A stretch of DNA of 64,000 bases, taken from assembly GCF_052324685.1 (NCBI RefSeq), contig NW_027506919.1:336314-400313 (forward strand). The letters are read 5' to 3'. Positions 49,796 to 62,597 of this stretch are shown here, piece after piece. The translations under genes and the position numbers were made by a program. A model generated the notes under the pieces. That model ran no database searches and was not told where the DNA came from. It saw only the letters and a list, made by a program, of their open reading frames with translations. The stretch's first letter is position 1. Each line of letters begins with the position of its first letter. This DNA comes from Brachyhypopomus gauderio (Eukaryota > Chordata > Actinopteri > Gymnotiformes > Hypopomidae).

Positions 49796-50209
49796 TGTAG
49801 TATGAAAAGCCCCGCTACTGCTAAAATACTAAAGCAGCGCTCTCCACAGCTTCAGACTGAGTCGGTGTGCCCACCAAGCCGATTGCCACCGAGCACCGCG
49901 GTTGTCCAACTCATCGGTGGGGCTTTCAGAGAGCTCACGTCCCAAAATATCTTCACTGTGGGAATATACGCTGGGATATACATATTACAGCCAGATCGAG
50001 CTCAGCGGAATTACACGCATACGAATTCGACCCAAGTGAAGTCATGTAAAATAATTATTCCATTGAAAGTGATTGAGTCGAGATGCATTTGCATGCAATG
50101 TAGTGATGTATTAATTTCCCAGGCTTTATGCCCCCAGGTATTACGACTACTTGGCGCTTGTTGAATCGACCAATCATCGAATCACATCACGGCTGCGCAG
50201 TGAACTTCT

Positions 50210-50398
50210 TTTGGCGACGGAAGTTTTGAGCGTCTGCTATTGACTGACAGCCACGCGGGCCATTCGCCGTTGTGCGCAGCGCGATTCCCGTGGGGCCGCG
50301 GCCAATGAGAATCGCGGAGGCGGGTCGAAGAGAGGTCCATGAGTGGAGTGGATTTGAGGGGTTTAAGAAGAAAATAAGGGCAAATCCCGCTGCTGCAG
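50210..50398 (+). promoter_or_regulatory. Candidate promoter and non-coding first exon of a plus-strand gene, perhaps klhl13
   Basis: GC-rich, CCAAT box at 50302-50306, then a short transcribed-looking segment ending at a donor (CTGCAG/GTAAAC, 50399). No frame continues into the next candidate exon, so it would be 5' UTR. Assignment to klhl13 rests on position and strand only. Confidence 0.35.
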
Positions 50399-53300
50399 GT
50401 AAACAAATTAAAAACGTTAAAGTTTATTTGTGTGGTGTGGAGGTTAACGGGCGCTTAGTCGCTCACCCAGCGTCATAAATCGCCTCCTCGGCAAACATTA
50501 CATGAAGCTAAGCGGCTATGTGGCTAAGCGGAGCCGGAGCGGCGGTGTGAGGGAGCGCAGCCGAGCCGAGTCTCTCCTCTCCGGGGTTCGGTCCGTCCGG
50601 CGAGTCCCGGTGGCCGCTGAAGTTAGTGGACTCGTCACTGGTCCTGTAACTGATCCTGACAGTCCCGACGCTTAAGAACCAGGGCGGGCAAACGCCGAGG
50701 CGGGGTGTTCGGGTCCGTGGAGGCTGCCGGTGTGTTTTCACCCTGTGGAGGAATTCTGGAGGTGTGAGACTGACACAACTGGACCGGGCGGACATGTGCA
50801 CCTACTTTATACCGCGTTACTGCCCGTCTCCTGCCCGCCTGTACCGGCTCTTAGTGGGGTGTGAGTGTTGAGTACAACCTGGGGTTGTTGAGTCCAAAAG
50901 AGGGAAGATACTGTCAGGCAAATGGGGGAGAAATCTTTATTCAAGACTATGTTTTCTCCACCATGAACTACCATTGTGCCAACACTATTGGTCCATGTGT
51001 ACCAGTAATCAGCTGAAGGCAAACGTGTGGTGTTATACCCACAGGACTAGTCTCATATCTTGGTATTAGTGGGACAGAACAGAATGGGGAACATTTGAAA
51101 CAGTTATTGGTAAATTACTAGAAGATCCAGTAGGCCAGCTGTAACGTGGTGGCTGTTTTTCTTTCTTTCTTTTAAAATTAAATGGGTGGTGAACTCTGTG
51201 TGTGTAGCAGCGGAGACTTACAGTACCCACATGTGTTGTTTTGGACATGACAACATGGTAACGCAACCCCAAAATCTAAAAACAAGCTATTCTACCCAGA
51301 GCCCTCGGGCCCAAAGGGGCTCTGAGAATAGGAGCTGTGTGTCTCCTTCTGCCTGCCATGTCACTCGATCCGTTTTAAAAGGATGGAGGGTGAGCTCATG
51401 ATCTCACATGACGGAAAGCGCTTTTTCATTACATTTTCTTCTTGCCCCCTGATGCAAGTCCTTCTGTCAAGAAATCTGTCTGTGTTTGAGAACTAACGTG
51501 TCTCCCTTCTGACAGGTCAGTTATGAATGAACTGTAAATTATAAGCAGCGTGGAGTTGGTTTGTCGCATTGGAATGCTAAAGACCAAGTCTTGTACATTA
51601 CGCAGGCCTTTGAAGTCTAGTCTTAGTCTGTAAGTTTTGTTTTGTTATATTGGCTACGTTGACTGGTGGTCCCGCACCAGTATTCAGAAGCATTAGGGTC
51701 ATTAGCAATCCAGTAGTCTCTGCATGCCACTCCAAAAGATCTCTTCCCCTCTTTCTTGTTGCCTAGTGGTTATATGTAATTGAGCCTGTTCTGTCATGAA
51801 GCGGGGTTGCTATTTGAGTAAAAGTACTTCCGAGTAAGACCCACTGTTAAATACAGGCCTTGTCACCTTGTCAGCTGCAGCTGAAATCTGGTGCCGTGAC
51901 CCGGCCCACGTGCCCTTGTCCATCAGCCTCCGTGTTGCTAGGGAAGAAGCGAGTGGCACTAGAGAGTGAATAGTGCATTTCTGCGGAGGCATTGTGCCGG
52001 ACACCCGGCTTCACACCGGCCTGCTTCACAGCCTCCTGGACTTGGAACGCACTTAAGAGAGAAAAAAAAGAACATAACACCTCTTTAATGGCTAATAATG
52101 ACGGTGATGTAATGTTATAGAATGACGTGTTGCTTCCACTGCTAGTGTTATTACGGTACACAGTAATGCAAAGTTTGCCCAGTATAAGAACGCCTGTGGT
52201 GAAGTTGACATTTTGAAAACAAACCAGGCTTTAACAGCCTATGGAACAATATCTGGCTTTTATTTGGCTGTGAGATGATCTGGCTCAAAGGATGGATGCT
52301 GAATTTTGGTAATGAAGTTGATTTAGGCCTAGAGGCTCTCGTCTAGGGGAGAGACACTGGGAGAGAGGGTGTCTGCCCCATCCCACTTAAGTGTCTGCAC
52401 CTTTCCCAGTTGGTGTGCTTACTGGGAGATATGACAAGCACCCAGGCTGGCTGCCATCCCGAGAATATTTTTTGATTTTTGGCATTCACGTTGGTGGTCA
52501 TTTAAACATCAATGCTGTAAAACGTTTGGCTACTACTAGAGTGTACTTGTACCTTGCATATAAAATGTCAGTTACATTGGATCTGATGAGTGAGCTGGTT
52601 TATGTTTCAAATAAACCAGCCCTTTCCAGCCCTGAATGTGTTATCTTATGACCTTTCACCATTAAGCTTTGGACAGAGCCCCACATTGCTAAATGGCTTA
52701 GGAATGCGATTCTTGTCCTGCATCCTGAAAGCGCCACTCTGATCCAATCACAGTAAGGCTTATTTCAGCCTGGTTGTCTACAATAGCCTTCTCTCTGTTT
52801 CAGTCTGTTCCTCTCCTTGATGAAATCTGGCTGTTTAGTTTGATGCAGGTGTGAGCTTCCTGAGAGTGCAGCTGCTAAGCATAGGGATTACCTCAGCACC
52901 AGGTGAGCTGTGTTATAGTTGCGGCTGAAGTAATTGTGTCTGTTGCTGGTGTCTCTTTTAGTGTTTATAGAGTCTCAGCTTTGATGGTGCCTACATGGTT
53001 ATTGCTGGAATGAAAAGGATGTGAGCCTGATGTAGAGGGTGGGAGTGAAAGAACTGTGTGTTGTCTTGCTTCTAAAAAGCAGACAGCTGAATTATTTAAG
53101 AGAGTGAGAGAGTAAGAGACAGAGAGAGAGAGAGAGTGTGTGTGTGTGTGTGTGTACACTTCTGTCTTAGGCTTAGTTCTCCAAGTCTAGTCTGCGTTTG
53201 GCACTGCAGTTAGAGCAGAGACAAGTTTTCGTGCCAGCTAGCACCCTTGTCAGCCTTCAGCTAGCTTAGCAAAGCTCATCCTCGCACCACTGTGACCTCT

Positions 53301-53484
53301 GCCCGTTGCCAAGGTACTGTGGTTGCCAAGGCAATGTGGCGGCCTCCCCGAGCTGTCAGGCCGGTTAACGTGCTCACATCCTGTTCCTAAGCGGGTCTGG
53401 CACTGTGGTTTGCTATGTGAAATGGTTTATGCCTGGACTTTATAACTGTCTTAACGGTGATGAGTTTGCACTGAACATGAACAC

Positions 53485-53630
53485 GCCGCTCTTGTAGCTG
53501 GTAGAGCAGGTCGGGCGCTAGCAACACCAAGGCCGTGGGTTGAACATCAGAGCACGTACCGATCTTGCTGATACGTGAGTTTCTTCTGTATAAGAGCGTT
53601 TGGTCAGATGCAGTAACTGTAGCTGCCTGC
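53485..53630 (+). mobile_element. tRNA-derived SINE (decayed)
   Basis: A-box region GTAGCTGGTAGAGCAGG, then GGCGCTAGCAACACCAAGGC, B-box-like GTGGGTTGAACAT, and a tail with ATAAGAGCGTTTGGTCAGA. This order is that of widespread fish tRNA-SINEs. Confidence 0.75.
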
Positions 53631-54196
53631 TGGTAAGGCAGTTCTGAGCGCCCCATTAAAGGTGTTAATGTGGATTATCTTAACTGCCCAATCCAGTATG
53701 CAGCTTCCTCCATGATACCAAACTAGAAGGACATAGTTTTCTTTCCCAGCTATAATCCTGTCCAGAGACACACATTATAAATAAAGCAGCTCATTATAAC
53801 CTCCCATAAACACACCTCTGGGCTGCACATAGCTGACAGACATCTGAAGTGGTCAGCAGAAGTGGTGGGCGTGGCAGTGGGTGTGCCATTGGGCAGTGGT
53901 GGTGGGTGTGTCATTGGGCGTGGCAGTGGGCGTGTCGTTCCACCCTCTTGGAGGACAGGTACTCGCAGGGTTCCTAAGTGAACGCTGGCAGCGGCTACCT
54001 TTGGTCCACCTGGCCACCTCTTCAGTGTTAAGACCTGAACTACTGCGGGCAGGTGTGTTTGGGGGGGGGGGGGAGTGTTTCTGGTTAGTAAATCTCACTC
54101 ACTTCCTGTGGGCTCCAAGAGAGTTGTGGATACTGTTTTGATTATCAAGCACCAGGGTTTCCCTCATATTCTCCTCTTGACCTAAAAATTATCTTA

Positions 54197-54199
<3 letters not shown>

Positions 54200-54259
<60 letters not shown>
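54200..54259. repeat. (CT)n microsatellite
   Basis: Uninterrupted CT run. Confidence 0.95.
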
Positions 54260-54262
<3 letters not shown>

Positions 54263-55099
54263 TCCTATTTCCTCTCTTCCTGTCTGTGTGTCTCTCTCTG
54301 CCCATGGTGAACCCCCGGTCGTGTAAATCAGTGGGGTGCCCTGTATCACAGATGGCAGACAACGCCCCCCCAAAATATGAGCAGTGCAATATTAATAGAA
54401 GTGCCATATGCTGTTTAGCCAACACCAGGGAAGAGGAAGGCGCGGGCACAGGGGTCAGGGGTCAGGGGTCAAGCACCATCGGGAGGCGTTGTCTGGTTGC
54501 TGTCCTGAAGTGAGCGTTTCCAACTCTTTGTTCGGTGAGGTACCGAGCGGCTGTGTACGGGTGGGTTCTGCGGAGCGGACATAGAGATGTGCTCTCTCCA
54601 TGCCCCTGGTCCAAACCCTGGTCCTGCCCCTGGCCCCGCCCCTAGTCCCACACACCTCCCTGCAGTTGTTCTTTTGCCCCCAGAGACCCCGGTTGAGCAG
54701 GGTAGGGCAAACTGAGAAGGTCACATTTGACCTCTGCTCGTCTGTTGAGGTCCAGGATCAGGGTTTAGCACTTTGTTGAAGATTCTTCTTCAGCACTTTC
54801 ACGTCACACTTATTTGAGCGATTATTTCACATTACGGTTTTTATCAGACTCATGCGGGCCACAGTATGATGCAGTGCGCGTGGGAATTCTTGAATTACTT
54901 CCAGCCCATTTCTTTCATTGTTAAACAGACTAATTGCCTGTAAAATCTCTGTGTGGTGACATTCTCATGTTGGCTTTGAGTGTTGTTCTTTGGAAGCGAA
55001 GGTTAGCCCACAGAGATGTATAACACACCCTCAAAGCAGTAAATGGCCTGTGGTTGGTGAGTTCCGCACATGCTCAGTAGCTGTTCCGCCCTGTTGCAG

Positions 55100-55179
55100 A
55101 GGTCTCCTGTGGTTGAGCGTGCGGGCATGGACTACCCTGTGCACCGAGGAGACACCTTGTCCATGGGACTGCACGACAG
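55100..55179 (+). CDS. Candidate alternative 5' exon of klhl13
   Basis: Bounded by an acceptor (CTGTTGCAG) and a donor (GACAG/GTACTG). An ATG at 55127 opens MDYPVHRGDTLSMGLHD and ends in phase 2. klhl13 is known to use alternative first exons, but I cannot confirm this one. It could instead be UTR of another transcript. Confidence 0.35.
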
Positions 55180-55290
55180 GTACTGTGCAATGTACGTCTC
55201 CTTCTCTACTCTCCTCTTCCTGTTTCATTCACAAGCAGACTATGCACATACTCACCACACCCTTTTCCCAGACATGGTGTGAGATTACTT

Positions 55291-55890
55291 GTTCTGGTCT
55301 TCCTCTTAGTGTCCCTCACTGTTCTGGCCTTTCAATATATGTTCCTCAGTGTTCTGGTCTTCCTCTAAATGTCCCCCAGTATTCAGGTCTACCTCTAAAT
55401 GTCCCTCAGTGTTCAGGTCTACCTCTAAATGTCCCTCACTGTTCAGGTCTACCTCTAAATGTTCCTCTGTGTTCAGGTCTTCCTCTAAATGTCCCTCACT
55501 GTTCAGGTCTTCCTCTAAATGTTCCTCACTGTTCTGGTCTTCCTCTAGATGTGCCTCTGTGTTCTGGTCTTCCTCTAAATGTTCCTCACTGTTCAGGTCT
55601 TCCTCTAAATGTCCCTCACTGTTCTGGTCTTCCTCTAAATGTTCCTCACTGTTCTGGTCTTCCTCTAGATGTCCCTCACTGTTCTGGTCTTCCTCTAGAT
55701 GTCCCTCACTGTTCAGGTCTTCCTCTAAATGTTCCTCACTGTTCTGGTCTTCCTCTAGATGTCCCTCACTGTTCAGGTCTTCCTCTAAAAGTTCCTCACT
55801 GTTCTGGTCTTCCTCTAGATGTCCCTCACTGTTCAGGTCTTCCTCTAGATGTTCCTCACTGTTCTGGTCTTCCTCTAGATGTCTCTCACT
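55291..55890. repeat. 30-bp minisatellite, 20 copies
   Basis: Exactly 600 bp of GTTCTGGTCTTCCTCTAGAT/GTCCCTCACT units. Because 30 is divisible by 3, long open frames run through it in two frames; they are artefacts. Confidence 0.95.
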
Positions 55891-56138
55891 GATTAGCTCT
55901 CTGATTTTCTACTTTTGGTTCTGTCATATTTCTCTTGCTGTTCTTTTTTGTTTGTCTGACTGGCTGTCTGACTGCATTTCTGTCTTGCATGCATGCCAGT
56001 GCATGAGTGCACTACTGTATCAGACCTATGACCACATGTTGACTGTATGCTTCCAGCCTTAACCAGTCACTGCACAAACTAAAACAACTGCAGTTAGGGT
56101 AATACCAAAAGGAGGCTTCTACTACATTTAGATTAATA

Positions 56139-57347
56139 CACTGTAAAATGTGATAAGTTGATCTTACTTAAAAAAAATTGAGGAAACCGGTTGCACTTAA
56201 AAAGTTAAGTAAATATAACTGTTATTTTCAAGTTATGTTTACTTAATGTCTACTACTACTTAAATGTACCAAACAGTTGTATTTCCTTAGTTTAGTTGAG
56301 TTGTACAGACTAAATAGCATAGTAACGCTAACTTGTCATTTATAAGTGGTGCTACTTATATTACCAAAGTTTATGTAACTTTATAAAAAAAAGTCCTGTT
56401 TAGGAAATTTAGGAAACCGATTGCCTTAGAAAAATAAAGTAAGCACAATTAAGAACTGTTAGTCCACAGTATTTCTTTTATTAATTTCTGATATAAAACC
56501 AGCATTAAAATGTTACATGCCGGTTTTATCAAAGCATTGTGCAACATTTTTTGAAGAAGCAAAAAAAATTGCTTCTTTTAATGCAGCAATAATAACACCA
56601 GCTCAAACAAGCAGTGCATCAATATCGCACGAGATAAAAACTTTTAACTCTTACGAACACCTATATAAGGCACAACCTCACTCACCTCTAAATTCTAGCT
56701 ACTAGACACGGTAACGGTGCCTTAGATTAACTCAAGTGGCATTCTGGGTAAATGAATGCCCCGCCCCCTACTAAACAACAATAACTTCAGCAGCTAAACT
56801 ACATAACTAAGACGTTAACACGGCGAAGCCTTTCCAAAAACACACTTGAATCTAAAGTGCATTCAAATTATTATATCTACACTGTTAATACTTTAATGGT
56901 GACCATCCGTATTTCTGAACGTAAAATTGCTAATCCCAGTTAGCATAAGTTACTTTGCTAATACTTCTGCCAGGCAGGTTAATAACCCAAACTGGAAATA
57001 AACATTGCCTCAGTTAAGCTAATCGGTTGGTTCATTAACATGGCAGTCTCATCTCACATTTTAGCATAACGTTTACTTAAAAAGTGAAACATGCCCATTA
57101 AACGGTACGTTAAATCTCCGCTGCGCTCCGCTGAAAAACGTTTGACTTGCTGACGTCACTGCGCATGCGTGGATCCTGCAACTTGAAGGTTTGCATTGAG
57201 TATACTCACCTGTATTTAGTTTCTGAGGTGTTTCATAAAAAAATAGGACTTTACTAAAATTATATGAGTTAAATCACTAGGTTATTATGAATTAAGTAAA
57301 GGTTACTAATGTTTTTTGATTAAGCAATGGTGTTATCTTTTACAGTG
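56139..57347. mobile_element. 1.2-kb non-autonomous TIR element
   Basis: Ends CACTGTAAAA and TTTTACAGTG with TA on both sides (56137-56138, 57348-57349). Flanking sequences on both sides match the same 34-bp minisatellite unit (TTCTACTACA...TTAG), so the element split the repeat. No transposase frame; only a 62-codon frame at 56517. The family is not identified (mariner-like or PIF-like). Confidence 0.7.
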
Positions 57348-57349
57348 TA

Positions 57350-57912
57350 CCATAAGGAGACTTCTACTACAGTTAGGTTAATAACAAAACAAGATTTCTG
57401 CTAGTTAGGTTAATAACAAAACAAGATTTCTGCTAGTTAGGTTAACAACAAAATGACACTTCTACTACAGTTAAGATTAATAACAAAACGAGAGTTCTAC
57501 TACAGTTAGGTTAGTAACAAAACGAGAGTTCTACTACAGTTAGGTTAATAACAAAACGAGAGTTCTACTACAGTTAGGTTAATAACAAAACGAGAGTTCT
57601 ACTACAGTTAGGTTAGTAACAAAACGAGAGTTCTACTACAGTTAGGTTAGTAACAAAACGAGAGTTCTACTACAGTTAGGTTAGTAACAAAACGAGAGTT
57701 CTACTACAGTTAGGTTAGTAACAAAACGAGAGTTCTACTACAGTTAGGTTAGTAACAAAACGAGAGTTCTACTACAGTTAGGTTAGTAACAAAACGAGAC
57801 TTCTGCTACTGTTAGGTTAATAACAAAACGAGAGTTCTACTACAGTTAGGTTAGTAACAAAACGAGACTTCTGCTACTGTTAGGTTAATAACAAAACGAG
57901 AGTTCTGCTACA
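57350..57912. repeat. 34-bp minisatellite, about 16 copies
   Basis: Unit GTTAGGTTAGTAACAAAACG plus AGAGTTCTACTACA. Confidence 0.93.
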
Positions 57913-59380
57913 GGTAAGTGTTTGTGTTAGCTTTGAGTGTTCTATGGAAGTGCAGATTAACCCATAGAGATGTATAATACACCCTCAAAGCAGTAAACAG
58001 CCATTAAGTGAGGACATTAAGTGCTCATAAGCTAGTCTACAAACCCAATACACACACACACACACACACACCATACAGACACCCCCCCCCACACACACAC
58101 ACACCATACACACACCCACACAAAAAGGAATCTGCACTCTTCACTTAACTGTTTTAAAGTCTACATGAACTTAGTGAATTAGTTTGAGTCTCTCTGTCTG
58201 TTCACCATTTATAAAGCACCACCAGTGACGTTTTACTTTATAGGTTGTTAATATTGAAAACTCAAGGTGTTGCGCTACTGTTGGAAGGCAGACTTCTCCA
58301 TGGCTGTCTTCAGCCCTCTGTCCCTGGCTCCCTCTCTCCCGTCTGCGGGGCCAGTGCTGCATTATGGTTCGTCTGGAGACTGACTGACTGACTGTGCAGT
58401 GACACTCTGAAAACATGGAGAACAGTGCAGAGCTGCTATCGGTGCCAGTCCCCACAGCCGGGTCTGACTGTCTCCGGGTGGAGCGGAGTCGCTCTGCGCG
58501 TCTGCGTCCGGCCGGGGAGAGAGGCGCGGGCGTTGACCTCAGCTCGCCGGGGCGGCCCGTGGACAGAACGCCACTCTGAGGCGTGAGGCCTGCTTTAGTG
58601 TTCGGAGGGAGAACTTCACTCCCTGGGATTATCGTGAGGCACAATAAAGGTGCTTCTTTGAACACGGCCCGGATGAAATAGAGAAATTGTTTATCATTTA
58701 CAGTGTCTTGAGATGCACTTGAGTGGGAACAGTGTGCTTGTGTATGGTACTGGGGTGTGTGTGTGTGTTTGTAGTGGTGACTCAGACCCTCGAAGGGGTG
58801 TGTGTGTGTTTGTCTTGGATTATTTATATCTGTGCATTAGGCAGCCTTTCTGAATGCCTTCTAGAATGTTCTATGTGAGTGGATTTATCTTAATGGTCAG
58901 TAAACTCTTTCTCCCAGAGGTCTACAGAGAGTACACACACACACAGACAAATGGTAATGTGCTGTCTGCGATGGACTGTGAGTGTGTGTGTGTGTGTCCT
59001 CTGTTGGTTTGCTGTTGTTTCAGCTGTTCTTTCTTCTTTTAGATCATTCTCTCATTTTCACTCCTCCTTTCCTCTCCCTCTCTCTCTTTTTGAGTACCAC
59101 GCACAAAGCCTCTAGCCATTGTTCAGATTACTTAAACGCATGTTTAAATCCCTGTGTGTGTGTATGTGTGTGTGTGCGCGCACGCTGGCTGTTGCTGTCA
59201 CTGTCCACATCGTTATTGTCGTGACAAGGCTTTGGTGGTTGTGTGCTAAACCTGTACGTGTTGGGTTGCTAAGCAATCCTTACCGTACTGTATTGTGTGC
59301 GTCTAACTGAGACGGCGACAGAAAGCTAAAGCAGAATAGAGAACATGCCTGAGGGATAGATGTGGATGTTGGTCTCTCTC

Positions 59381-59382
<2 letters not shown>

Positions 59383-59436
<54 letters not shown>
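59383..59436. repeat. (CT)n microsatellite
   Basis: Simple CT run; a (GA)n run follows at about 59590-59622. Confidence 0.93.
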
Positions 59437-59441
<5 letters not shown>

Positions 59442-59585
59442 TTCTCTCACTCGCTCACACACAAAGTAGCAAAGTAAAGTGCTGGTGGGTCGCTTTTCTC
59501 TGAAAGCTGTTTAATACTGGTATCCATCTGTGGCACGCTTGTTTGTATTCGCAGTGCCAGCAGCCAAGAGAGAGGGAGATGGAGG

Positions 59586-59627
<42 letters not shown>

Positions 59628-60263
59628 AGGGGCAAGGAGAGCTGGAGAGAGGGAGATGGAGTAGACAGAGAGAGAAAGAGAGAGTAAGAGAAAGGTAACT
59701 GAACCACCATCAGCCACTTTTTTGGGTTTAATGCCGATTAATTGCAAGACCTTGTACAGTTCTGTTCCTAGATCAGTGTCAAATAGACGGAGGTGAACAC
59801 TGATTACACTGCTTTAGAGTTCACATATTTCTTTTTCTTCCATTTCTCGATAACTTTTTCTTTTTTGTGTGTGTGGGGGAGGTGGTTTGGTTAGAAGCTT
59901 AGCTGTTATCTCTTGGGGAGGACAGGGCTGTTGTCAGGGGCAGGAGGCGAGAACAGCACCTGGGGCCTTGCTTTATTATAATCCCAACAAATGTGAACTT
60001 TTCCCCAAATCAAAGGTGACTTGCTTACTTCTTGAGGACGCTCGCCTGTTCTAGTGAGAACACTGTTTTTTTTTTACGTCTGAAAAAAATGGGTTGAGAA
60101 CGTTTGCTCACACCTGCGCTCTCACCCCTTCTCACTCTTTACCTCACACTCTATTCTACAACACACTCCCTGTCTTGCATTCTCTGTTAATCTCTCTAGT
60201 TCACATTTTCACACTCTCGTTCTTTATCACTCATGTTCTCACTCTCACTTGCTGGCTCACTCA

Positions 60264-60299
<36 letters not shown>

Positions 60300-61009
60300 T
60301 GTTCCTTTTCTCACTCTGCTGTTCTCTCACTCTCTCACTCTCTGCTGTTCACTCATTCTCTGCTGTTCTCTCACTCTTTCTCTCTCTGCTGTTGCCTCTC
60401 ACTCGCTCTTTCTCTCTCTCTTTTACCTCAGCCAGTCCAGGCTGCAGAATTTGCTTTGAAAATGATAAATGTCTATTACTTGTGGATTTTCTTTGAGCTC
60501 TGCCAAAAATACTCTGCAAGATAAGTCATCCAACATTGTGTGTGTGTCTGTCTGTCTGTGCATGTGTATGTCCACGTACACACCTTTTGAAGGGCTAGAC
60601 CGTTAAAAAATATTTTTTCAAACACCCATCTTGAATCCTTTGCCTCTTTCTTGTGTGAGTTGCCTGTGCAATACAGCTGGGGGAGATAAGAGTGGAGATG
60701 CTGACTTGTGTTTACACCCAGTGCTGGTGGAGTACAGGCCACGCCCACGGCCACGCCCACAGCCACGCTCTCCAGTTCTGTTCATACCAGTGTCTTTCCT
60801 TCTCTCTTTTGTCCTGTGTATGTGGGTAGTCCACCGTCCTGCCTTTGGTTCACAGAGTTTGTCAGCAAATGGTCCGTCTTCCATCTGTCGACGTGTATGA
60901 CACAGTTCAGCGTTATCGCCCACTCCAACACCCACGTTTGAAACCCACCAGGAGCTTGTTAATGAGTTAAGTTGAATCAGGTGAGATGAGAGCAGGACTG
61001 AGGTGCACG

Positions 61010-61095
61010 ACGGAGGAGCAGGACGGAGGAGCAGGACGGAGGAGCAGGACGGAGGAGCGGGACGGAGGAGCGGGACGGAGGTGCGGGACGGAGGA
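61010..61095. repeat. 13-bp minisatellite
   Basis: GACGGAGGAGCAG repeated about seven times. Confidence 0.88.
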
Positions 61096-61429
61096 GCGGA
61101 CGCTGGGGGACGCCCTCAGGGACACTGCTGTCTGCACCCATCTGATTGTCCTCAGTGTTTTATTCGAATGCCTCGCGAGGGGCCGTGGAGAGTGTTGGAG
61201 CACAGGGAGAACTTTCCTGGGCCCTTGACCAGATGTCTCCTGAAATCTAGAATCTGGCTGACAGTGATACGTCTCCCGTCATCTTACCTTTGATAAGAGC
61301 GAGCTGGGAAATAGCATGAAATGATATATGTAATTATATATTGGTATAACCCTTAAACGTGGTTGTCAGTGTTCAGGCGCACGCGATATTGGATCCTTGG
61401 TGCTAAGGTTCAGGTTCATTCAAAGCACC

Positions 61430-61795
61430 CGCACACCAGACAGAACACCCGCACACACCAGACAGAAACCCTCACACACCAGACGGAGCACCCTCACACA
61501 CCAGACGGAGCACCCTCACACACCAGACGGAGCACCCTCACACACCAGACAGAAACCCTCACACACCAGACAGAAACACCTCACACACCAGACAGAAACC
61601 CTCACACACCAGACAGAAACCCTCACACACCAGACAGAACACCTCACACACCAGACAGAAACCCCCACACACCAGACAGAAACCCCCACACACCAGACAG
61701 AAACCCGCACACACCAGACAGAAACCCGCACACACCAGACAGAAACCCCCACACACCAGACAGAAACCCGCACACACCAGACAGAACACCTCTGC
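61430..61795. repeat. 20-21-bp minisatellite, about 17 copies
   Basis: CACACACCAGACAGAAACCC-type units. Confidence 0.93.
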
Positions 61796-62399
61796 TTCCG
61801 TCCTCCAAGCAGTGTGTCTTATTCACCTCTAATAATAGAGTCCTATGAATAGACACGCACCTCTCCCACACTACACATTTAGCACTTAATTAAAACTGGA
61901 ATGGGTTGGGTGTGTGTGCGTGCGCACGCGTGTGTGTGTCTGACCGCTCTTAGTGCCTTGTATGTCCAGTTGAGAGTTTAAGCTCTATATTCACCTGTAT
62001 CCAGTGGATGTAATAGGTACTCCCTGAGACTCTTATAAGGACCTGACTCTAAATAGATCACACACACAAAGAGTACATACTGCCATAAATACACCAGCAG
62101 CTCACGTCTCCGCTCCCTGTGGCAGTAGTACGACTGCCTCCGCTCTGTTAGATGGGATTTGCCCACCTGGTTACGCCCCTGCACCACATACACCTCTGTG
62201 TTGGTTAATACATTCATTGGTTCATCTGGCCTCATCTGGATCCAGTGCAGAGTAGGAGACGGTACCTTCAGAATGGAGCAGGAATCCTTCTTTAATCACC
62301 AGATCTCTCTCGCTTTCACTGTCGCGCTCCCTCCCTCCCTCCCTCCCTCTCTCTCTCTCTCTGCTCTTTTTTCCCTTCTTACATCGTGTCGTCTATACG

Positions 62400-62542
62400 T
62401 GTGTGTGAGTGTGTGTGTGAGTGTGTGTGTGAGTGTGAGTGTGTGTGTGTGTGTGAGTGCGGTGTGCGGTGTGCGTGTGTGCGTGTGTATGTGGTGTGTG
62501 TATGAGTGTGTGTGTGCGTGCGTGCGTGTGCGTGCGTGCGTG

Positions 62543-62595
<53 letters not shown>
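62400..62595. repeat. Imperfect (GT)n tract
   Basis: GT with GTGAGT and GTGCGT interruptions. Confidence 0.92.

Positions 62596-62597
<2 letters not shown>

Larger units (their letters stand above)
50410..55090. other. No gene recognised; likely klhl13 5' intron or intergenic
   Basis: Holds a SINE at 53485-53630, a GA/GT microsatellite near 53110-53155 and a CT run at 54200-54259. Reading frames here match nothing I know. Confidence 0.4.

Noticed and set aside
54990-56062. 300- and 237-residue frames of repeated decapeptides
   Set aside because: Translation of a 30-bp minisatellite whose period is divisible by three.
58171-58665. 164-residue minus-strand frame
   Set aside because: GC-island frame with no domain, no splice context and arginine-rich low-complexity composition.
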